Of a stretch of DNA of 64,000 nucleotides, positions 58,531-64,000 are shown piece after piece. Under the pieces are notes generated by a model that saw only the letters and a list, made by a program, of their open reading frames with translations, ran no database searches and was not told where the DNA came from. The DNA is from Actinomycetes bacterium (GTDB lineage: Bacteria; Actinomycetota; Thermoleophilia; RBG-16-64-13). The translations under genes and the position numbers were made by a program. Location: the NCBI GenBank assembly GCA_024637095.1, contig JAGXFV010000028.1, forward strand, positions 1-64,000, in the 5' to 3' direction. Position 1 is the stretch's first letter; every line of letters starts with the position of its first letter.

Positions 58531-59505
58531 ATGGGAGCTCGACACGAGGAGGAGCAGCTGAGCCCGGAGCGGAAACAGGACCGTCCAGGGGACAAACCGC
58601 CCAAGGGTCCGCCCAAGAACAAGGCCGAAGAGGTCTTCGAGAACGAGCCGACCGAGCCGGAACCGGAACTCGTCCCCAGCGAGCGCAGAGAGGTCCAGCG
58701 CCGCACCACGGTCAGGGCGCACGTGGTGCATGAAGCCATCCGCGCCGAGGGCGAGGACGAACTAAAGCGGCCACCCGCAGCCCTATGGTGGTCCGGGCTC
58801 GCCGCCGGTCTCTCCATGGGCTTCAGCATGGCCACCATGGGCCTGCTGCAGGCCGGGCTTCCCGACGCGCCCTGGGCTCCGCTGGTCTCGAGCTTTGGCT
58901 ACACCACGGGTTTTCTGATTGTCATCCTCGGGCGGCAACAGCTGTTCACCGAGAACACGCTCACCGTGGTCCTGCCGCTCTTTCACCGTCGCAACTGGCT
59001 AACCCTTCGCCTGGTGGCGCGGCTCTGGTTCATCGTGCTCGTTGCCAACCTGCTCGGGGCCCTGATCTTCGCGCTGGGGGCGATGCTCACTAATGCATTT
59101 CCCAATGCCGTGACGGACGCCTTCACAGCGATCGGCCTCCATGCCATCCGGGGCAGCTTCTTGGACACCTTCTTCGGCGCAGTGCTGGCCGGCTGGCTGA
59201 TCGCGCTGATGGTGTGGCTCATGCCTTCGGCGGACACCGCCCGGGTCACCATAATCGTCATCATCACCTACGTGGTCGCACTTGGAGGCTTCGCTCACAT
59301 CATCGCGGGCTCGGTCGAGACCCTCTTCATCATGGTCTCGGGCGAGATTGGGCCGATGCAGTACCTGTGGGATTTCTTCCTGCCCACGCTGACAGGCAAC
59401 GTGATCGGGGGCGTGGCGCTGGTGGCGACACTGAACCACGCCCAGGTCATCGCCGGGTCTCGCGAGGACAATGATCAGGGGCAGGACCGAAAGAAGAGAG
59501 GTTGA
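58531..59505 (+). CDS. Formate/nitrite transporter-family membrane protein (YfdC-like)
   Basis: A 324-residue membrane protein. Its first roughly 80 residues are charged and probably cytosolic (KPPKGPPKNKAEEVFENEPTE, in part as PPKNKAEEVFENEP), then six hydrophobic segments of the FNT fold: LWWSGLAAGLSMGFSMAT, LGRQQLFTENTLTVVLPLF, and GFAHIIAGSVETLF. FNT channels pass formate, nitrite or similar anions; the YfdC subgroup has no known substrate. The ATG at 58531 is preferred to in-frame alternatives upstream because it is the first Met before the charged domain; the ribosome site is modest. It may be co-transcribed with the fusion gene three bases downstream. Confidence 0.85.
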   Translation: MGARHEEEQLSPERKQDRPGDKPPKGPPKNKAEEVFENEPTEPEPELVPSERREVQRRTTVRAHVVHEAIRAEGEDELKRPPAALWWSGLAAGLSMGFSMATMGLLQAGLPDAPWAPLVSSFGYTTGFLIVILGRQQLFTENTLTVVLPLFHRRNWLTLRLVARLWFIVLVANLLGALIFALGAMLTNAFPNAVTDAFTAIGLHAIRGSFLDTFFGAVLAGWLIALMVWLMPSADTARVTIIVIITYVVALGGFAHIIAGSVETLFIMVSGEIGPMQYLWDFFLPTLTGNVIGGVALVATLNHAQVIAGSREDNDQGQDRKKRG

Positions 59506-59508
59506 GAG

Positions 59509-62289
59509 ATGGAGCAGGACCCAAAACACCGGCCGGCCGGCAAAGCGCGAGAGACCTCGCGTTTGGCTGAAACTTGGCCGCTGGGGTACGCCCCCAGCCT
59601 CAGCGATCTCCCTCCCCAGCAGATGCTCGCGCTGCTTTTGAAGCGCGATGCGTACGGGTCCCCCGCGCAGTCGCTCACCGTGGATCAGCTGCCCACTCCC
59701 CGGCTCTCCGCCGCCGACGCCGGGTCGGTACTGGTCGCCGTGCTGGCCACCGGACCCAACTTCAACACCAACTTCGCCTCACTCGGGCTACCCGTGCCGG
59801 TATTCGGCCGGGCGGACCCTGCCGAACTGCACGTCCCGGGGAGCGACGCTGTGGGCATCGTGGTCGACGCGGGTCCCGCCGTGCACGGTCTGCGCCTGGG
59901 TCAGGCGGTCATGCTCGACTCCTGGACGGGCTCCTCCATCAGAGGCTACGAGACTCACGACGGTTTCAACGCTCAACTCGTGCGGGTGCCGGAGGAGCAG
60001 GCCCTGCCGCTGCCCGAGGAACTCCGCTCGTTGCCTCCCGAGAGACTGGGAGCCCTGCTGCTTACACAAGGCACCGCCTATCGAGCGGTGATCGAGCGGC
60101 TGGCCCTCGAACCCGGCGAGAGCCTCCTCGTGATGGGAGGCGGAAAAGGCACCAGTTTCGCCGCCGCCCAGCTGGCTACGTCGGTGGGCGGTCGAGCTAT
60201 CCTCATGGGCTCCGACCCGGAATTGATGGGCCGACTGGTGGAACGCGGGCATGCGCATGCCTTCGTCGACAGACGCACCCTTCCGACCGAGCTCTTCGGT
60301 CCGCTGGAACCGGGCGACGATCTCGTGGAGTGGCGAGAGCGAACCGAGGTCTTCCGCGAAGCCATCCGCCTGGTCAACGGAGGGCGCCTGGTCGACGCCG
60401 TCTTCGAGCACACGGGAGCGCGCAACTTCCCCCTGCAGGTTTCCGCACTCAGACCCGGCGGCAGGCTGGCCTTCTTTGGAGCGACCGGTTCGGGGGTCAA
60501 GGGTGAATACCGCCACACCTTCGCCTATCAGGGACATCGCCTGGTCTTCGACGCGCGCTACGTGTGGATGCGCCAGAAACAGCTGCTCTTTAGGCCCCAG
60601 GACCCGGCGCAGATCCTGACGGAGATCGCCCTTCCCCCGGGCAGATACGTGCTCGTGTGGGGCGCCGATGGTTACGCGCGCGAGTTCGCAGAAGCGGCGC
60701 TCGAGCGTAGCGCCAGTGTCGCCGTGATCGCTTCCCGGCAGACGGAGCCGGCGAGAATTGCCGAGTTGCTCGAGCTCGGTGTGCCCGACAGGGCAATACT
60801 CGACCGTGACCGCTTCCAACTACCCGAGGACATGCCCGATCCCCTGCTGCCCGAAGGGAAGCCCAATCCGGAATACGACTCAGGTTTCCTGCGTCCCGCC
60901 CGGGCGCTGGGCCGAGCGCTCTGGCAATTATGGGGTCAACGCGTGAGCCCGGATGTGGTCGTCGAACGGCCGCAAAGCTCGACCTACCATCTGAGCGCCT
61001 TCCTGGCCCGGGACTTCGACGAGGGCGATCAGTTCCCGGCCGGTCACGTGATTGTCCGTGGCCAAGAGACCCTGTCCATCAGGGGGTCCCACATGTATTC
61101 GCGGTCGATGGCCCGGGAGGTCGTGCGCCTGCTGGCGAAGGGCGCCCTGCAGGTCACCGAGGCGGATCTCGAGGTCGTTACCCTGGGGGAGATGCCCGAG
61201 CTCCAGGAGAAGATGCTGCGCGGGCGCATGCGCAAACCCAAGGGCGTCGCGCTGGTACAGGCCGAAGGCGAGGGCGTCCCCTTGCATGACTATGAGGCCG
61301 AGTTCCTGGGACGTCCCATCTGGACGAGCGACGCCGCGGCAGGCCGTTACCTTAGCGTAAGCCTCCTCGATGACATCGCCCTGGTCTCAGTCGAGCGCCC
61401 GGCGGCGCTCAACGCCCTGAACTTGCAGGTGCTGGCGAATCTGGAGGAGCTCGCGCAGGCGCTGACCGACGGGGAGTTGGCCGAAAAAGTCGCCGGGTTG
61501 GTGCTAACCGGCTCGGGCCGCGCTTTTATGGCCGGAGCCGACATCGAGATCTTCCACGAACGGGGCGAGGCGGAGTTGGCCGTGCTGGCCGAGCGGGTCA
61601 ACCGGGCCTTCCGCGCGCTTGAAGGACTCTCCGTGCCGGTGGTGGCTCTGGTCAACGGGCTGACCCTGGGTGGGGGCAACGAACTGGCCATGAGCGCGCA
61701 TCACCGGATCGCGGTTCCGCAGGCGCTCTTCGGGCAGCCGGAGGTCAAGCTCGGCATCTTTCCGCTCTTCGGTGGAACCCAGCGCCTACCTCGTTTGGTC
61801 GGCCCGCGCGCCGCCGCCCTGCTCTGCGCGAACGGCGAGCCTATCGACGCCGAGCGCGCCCTGCAGCTCGGGTTGATCGACGAGATCCATCCCCGCGCGA
61901 CCGCGCTGCGTCGCGCCTGGCAGGTGGCGCGGGAACTGTCGGCGGGACCGCCCGAACTCTGGAGGCCGGCTTGGGAAGTCCGAGAGCGGCGCTTCGCCGG
62001 CGAGATCGAGGAGGTGATGGACGAGCCGCGGGTGCGCGAACTCCGGGCTGCCCCCATCGTCCGGAACGAGGAAGACGCTCAGGATCGCGAGCAGGTGAGA
62101 CGCGCGGCGGCCGGTCAGGCCCTCGAAGCGATGCGGGAGGGGTTTGCTCTTGGGTTCGAAGCCGGCCTGGAGGCTGACGCACGGCGCTTTGGCCGGCTGG
62201 GCGCTTCGCGTGGGGCTCAGGAGTGGATCGAGCGTTTCCTTGAGAAAGACCCGGAGCAGGCGGGGAGCGTGCGGCTGCTGCGCGGCTAG
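59509..62289 (+). CDS. Medium-chain reductase (crotonyl-CoA reductase-like) fused to enoyl-CoA hydratase
   Basis: A 926-residue fusion. The N-terminus resembles crotonyl-CoA carboxylase/reductase (PNFNTNFASLGLP, GSDAVGIVVDAG). The nucleotide-binding part seems doubled: VFEHTGARNFP (about residue 299) leading to YVWMRQKQ (about 351), and a second copy, VVVERPQSSTYHLS (about 480), leading to RGSHMYSRSMA (about 525). From about 610 a crotonase domain has GSGRAFMAGADIEIF and the two catalytic Glu in GGGNELAMS and QPEVKLGIFPLFGG. The order reductase-hydratase resembles parts of propionyl-CoA synthase without its ligase. The CoA substrate is unknown. The ATG at 59509 follows the FNT stop by three bases. 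Confidence 0.85.
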   Translation: MEQDPKHRPAGKARETSRLAETWPLGYAPSLSDLPPQQMLALLLKRDAYGSPAQSLTVDQLPTPRLSAADAGSVLVAVLATGPNFNTNFASLGLPVPVFGRADPAELHVPGSDAVGIVVDAGPAVHGLRLGQAVMLDSWTGSSIRGYETHDGFNAQLVRVPEEQALPLPEELRSLPPERLGALLLTQGTAYRAVIERLALEPGESLLVMGGGKGTSFAAAQLATSVGGRAILMGSDPELMGRLVERGHAHAFVDRRTLPTELFGPLEPGDDLVEWRERTEVFREAIRLVNGGRLVDAVFEHTGARNFPLQVSALRPGGRLAFFGATGSGVKGEYRHTFAYQGHRLVFDARYVWMRQKQLLFRPQDPAQILTEIALPPGRYVLVWGADGYAREFAEAALERSASVAVIASRQTEPARIAELLELGVPDRAILDRDRFQLPEDMPDPLLPEGKPNPEYDSGFLRPARALGRALWQLWGQRVSPDVVVERPQSSTYHLSAFLARDFDEGDQFPAGHVIVRGQETLSIRGSHMYSRSMAREVVRLLAKGALQVTEADLEVVTLGEMPELQEKMLRGRMRKPKGVALVQAEGEGVPLHDYEAEFLGRPIWTSDAAAGRYLSVSLLDDIALVSVERPAALNALNLQVLANLEELAQALTDGELAEKVAGLVLTGSGRAFMAGADIEIFHERGEAELAVLAERVNRAFRALEGLSVPVVALVNGLTLGGGNELAMSAHHRIAVPQALFGQPEVKLGIFPLFGGTQRLPRLVGPRAAALLCANGEPIDAERALQLGLIDEIHPRATALRRAWQVARELSAGPPELWRPAWEVRERRFAGEIEEVMDEPRVRELRAAPIVRNEEDAQDREQVRRAAAGQALEAMREGFALGFEAGLEADARRFGRLGASRGAQEWIERFLEKDPEQAGSVRLLRG

Positions 62290-62697
62290 CTAGGCCTCGT
62301 GGTGGTGCGCATGGCCATCGCCTTGATCGTGGCCGTGCTCGTGGTTCAACTCCCTCAACTCCCACTCGAAGCGTCCCTGCTCCTGCATGTGCCTCAGAGT
62401 GGCCAGGGTGACGGCCTCTACCTGGTCAGCGCTCAGCCCGTACACCAGAGCGGTTAGATCCACGGTTAGGGAGGTCGCCCCTTGCGCCCGCTCTCCCCGG
62501 CAACGGGGCCCCGAGCGCAAGCTGGTCAGACTCCCGTGAAAGCTCTCTCCCGAGGGCGCATCGACGTAGCACTTGAGGTGACCGATCAGAGAAGCCCCCG
62601 CGGACTCGGTTCGGCGCCCCAACTCCTCGAGCAGCGCGCAGATGACCTCGTGCGGTTCAGCGAAGGCGCCTTGCGGCGGCGCAAGCCGCAGCCGCAC
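62290..62697 (-). CDS. Hypothetical protein with His-rich C-terminus
   Basis: Not recognised as a named family. It is 135 residues. The core (LIGHLKCYVDAPSGESFHGSLTSL) is soluble; the tail (NHEHGHDQGDGHAHHHEA) holds seven His that could bind zinc, nickel or cobalt. The start is taken as GTG at 62697 with no Shine-Dalgarno, so it may depend on coupling. It follows the CobW GTPase by 29 bases on the same strand, and His-rich partners are usual for COG0523 metal chaperones. A metal-delivery or storage role is inference. Confidence 0.6.
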   Translation of the reverse strand: MRLRLAPPQGAFAEPHEVICALLEELGRRTESAGASLIGHLKCYVDAPSGESFHGSLTSLRSGPRCRGERAQGATSLTVDLTALVYGLSADQVEAVTLATLRHMQEQGRFEWELRELNHEHGHDQGDGHAHHHEA

Positions 62698-62726
62698 TGA
62701 ATGGGGGGCGATGAGCTCGCGGCCGG

Positions 62727-63335
62727 TCAGTTCGAGGCTCCGAAGGTCGCCAGCCGCCCCAGAAGCGGCAAAAAGCTATCGGGATTCTCGCTCGTGATCT
62801 CACTGACCCGGGTCTGGGGGGCCAGGTCGCGCAGCGTTTTCCGCGCGGCCGCCAACTCGTCCGGGGTCGCCTCGTCCAGCTTGGTAATCACGAGTTCGTC
62901 CGCTCCGCCTATCTGCGCCTCAGTGAGCGGGAGCGCTACGGCGAGCAGCATCTCCAGCCGGGTGGGATCGACAAGGCTGACAACTAGTTGATCTTGGAAA
63001 AGCTCGCCTCGACGGTGCGCCAACGCTTTGAGCACGCCCTCCGGAGCGGCGATCCCCGAGGCTTCGATTATCATGAGGTCAGGATGGTAACGCTCGACGA
63101 TTTGCTCGGCCGTCGTGACCAGACTGGATGCGATCTCGCAGCAGATGCAGCCGGCTGTGATCTCGTACACGTCAAGCCCGCCGTCGCCCAGGACCCGGCC
63201 ATCGATGCCCACCTCGCCCACCTCGTTGACGATGAAGCAGGCAGTCAGGCCTTCGTCGGTCAGCCGCTGAGCAAAGGCACGGATCAGAGTTGTCTTGCCC
63301 GAACCCAAGAAGCCGGAAAAAAGCAGAAGATTCAT
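62727..63335 (-). CDS. CobW/COG0523-family metallochaperone GTPase
   Basis: A 202-residue P-loop GTPase that helps insert metals. It has Walker A FSGFLGSGKTTLI, the metal motif CICCEIASSL (CxCC), IIEASGIAAPEGV and the base-specificity motif VITKLDE. It is short: the usual C-terminal CobW domain is missing, leaving only the G domain. The start is the ATG at 63335. A TATGAT box ends six bases before it, so the mRNA may be leaderless. It is followed by the His-rich gene. Confidence 0.88.
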   Translation of the reverse strand: MNLLLFSGFLGSGKTTLIRAFAQRLTDEGLTACFIVNEVGEVGIDGRVLGDGGLDVYEITAGCICCEIASSLVTTAEQIVERYHPDLMIIEASGIAAPEGVLKALAHRRGELFQDQLVVSLVDPTRLEMLLAVALPLTEAQIGGADELVITKLDEATPDELAAARKTLRDLAPQTRVSEITSENPDSFLPLLGRLATFGASN

Positions 63336-63341
63336 GCGAAG

Positions 63342-63392
63342 ATCATACGCGAAGTCGCGCGGGTCTACCTCCAGTCGCGCGGGTCTACCTCT
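63342..63392 (-). promoter_or_regulatory. Promoter of the CobW gene with a 20-bp direct repeat
   Basis: TATGAT (63342-63347 on the minus strand) sits six bases before the ATG. No TTGACA-like -35 exists; instead agtcgcgcgggtctacctc occurs twice at a 20-base period (63353-63371, 63373-63391), covering the -35 region. Two copies at about two helical turns suit a bound regulator, perhaps metal-dependent. No known Zur, NikR or Fur box was recognised. Confidence 0.55.
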
Positions 63393-63637
63393 ACTCGACC
63401 GGCTCCCAGAGCTCCGAGAATTCGCAGAGGGCGCGTCCCGAGTCGAGCCACGCATCCAGCAGGCCGCATTGCCCGGCCTCGCGGTGGCCGGTGGCCGCGG
63501 TCTTGCATGCACTTTCTGCGCACGGGGCGAACTGCCCGAGTCTCCGTTTTCTGCGCGATCGCGTGTAATCGCGGCACCAGGGGGGAAGCCCGGCTTGTAC
63601 CCGGTCTATAAAACCGCCCCACATAGGTGGAGAGTCA
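63393..63637. other. Intergenic region before the GlcD-type gene
   Basis: About 245 bases without a convincing gene. Short open frames exist on both strands but lack family features. A TATAAA box at 63606-63611 could be the -10 of the downstream oxidase; no matching -35 is visible. Confidence 0.4.
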
Positions 63638-64000
63638 GATGAAGCCGAGCCGTTTCGTGCAGGAACTGATCGAGATCGTCGGCGAACGAAACGTCCTGTG
63701 GGACGACTACGATCTGCGGCTCTACGAGTATGACGGGTCGGTCGACCGCGCTCTGCCCCAGGCGGTGGTGCTGCCCGAGACCGCCGAGCAGGTGGCGGAG
63801 ATCGTCCGGCTCTGCGCCCGCGCTTCCGTGCCCTACACCGCCCGGGGCGGCGGCACAGGGTTGTCCGGTGGCTCGATTCCGGTCGCCGGCGGGGTGCTAA
63901 TCACGCTCGTAAAGATGAACCGGGTGCTCGAAGTCGACCTCGACAGCCTGCGCGCGGTGGTCGAACCGGGCTTGGTCAACCTGCAGCTGAGCGAAGCCGT
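63638..64000 (+). CDS. FAD-binding oxidase, glycolate oxidase GlcD-like (3'-truncated)
   Basis: The first 121 codons of a GlcD/D-lactate dehydrogenase-type flavoprotein. VVLPETAEQVAEIVRLC and TARGGGTGLSGGSIPVAGG are the FAD (PCMH/FAD_binding_4) signature: the Gly-rich loop binds the FAD pyrophosphate. The following LVKMNRVLEVDLDSLRAVVEPG fits the family. The ATG at 63638 has GGAG six to seven bases upstream. Substrate (glycolate, lactate or 2-hydroxyglutarate) cannot be settled from this part. Confidence 0.9.

Noticed and set aside
63391-63624. 77-codon minus-strand frame with five Cys
   Set aside because: No clear ribosome site or family; overlaps the promoter region of the CobW gene. Left as unannotated intergenic sequence.

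Overview
The window is high-GC bacterial chromosome. It fits an actinomycete, probably a deep-branching one (Rubrobacteria/Thermoleophilia-like). This rests on the actinobacterial order tsaE-tsaB-rimI-tsaD-(insert)-groES-groEL, a CIRCE/HrcA-type heat-shock promoter, a DUF2520 Rossmann gene near panC, a glgE/treS-maltokinase cluster, and a Rho without the long N-terminal insertion common in later actinobacteria. GTG and TTG starts are frequent and genes are packed with 4- and 8-base overlaps. The organism assignment is inference; no rRNA gene is present. Nothing looks like a phage, insertion sequence, CRISPR array or integrated element.

Layout. 1-2.1 kb: groES-groEL (minus, groEL cut by the window edge) with promoter and CIRCE. 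2.1-8.5 kb: tautomerase, a RibD-C reductase, a beta-CASP metallo-hydrolase, the t6A tRNA-modification genes tsaD/tsaB/tsaE with rimI, a type-4 uracil-DNA glycosylase and a PspC protein. 8.7-11.4 kb (plus): DUF2520, YjbQ and a hexulose-phosphate synthase/RraA fusion, facing panC, a P1-family N-terminal-nucleophile peptidase and rho. 14.8-19.1 kb (minus): glpX, 2-phosphoglycerate kinase, cyclic 2,3-diphosphoglycerate (cDPG) synthetase and a metallophosphoesterase, all overlapping. 19.2-22.8 kb: sppA, hom, lysA. 22.9-24.9 kb: a nuclease-like protein coupled to hpt, a hydrolase, and a CsoR/CstR-type repressor with its promoter-operator. 25.0-25.6 kb: tRNA-Gly(CCC) and a roughly 186-nt structured RNA candidate with its own promoter and terminator, resembling 6S RNA. 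25.7-29.2 kb: LytS-type kinase, DUF485 and a sodium:solute symporter. 29.2-38.1 kb (minus): mutM, argS, a TrkA-type channel, rlmH, small unknowns, glnD and glnB. 38.4-53.9 kb (plus): glgE, treS-maltokinase, malQ, glgB, a GH57/DUF3536 protein and treY, interrupted by one minus-strand ion channel. 54-64 kb: SRPBCC and SDR proteins, a hydroxypyruvate isomerase-like protein, a 39-residue membrane peptide, a second RCK potassium channel, an FNT transporter, a 926-residue reductase/crotonase fusion, a His-rich protein with a CobW GTPase, and the start of a GlcD-type oxidase.

How the genes fit together. The cDPG operon, the alpha-glucan/trehalose cluster and three potassium-type channels suggest a cell that manages osmotic or thermal stress with anionic phosphates, trehalose and potassium. 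This is inference from co-location. The most unusual items are the bacterial cDPG operon, the 6S-like RNA, the duplicated-reductase/crotonase fusion, likely CTG start codons, and several short perfect tandem duplications at gene boundaries.
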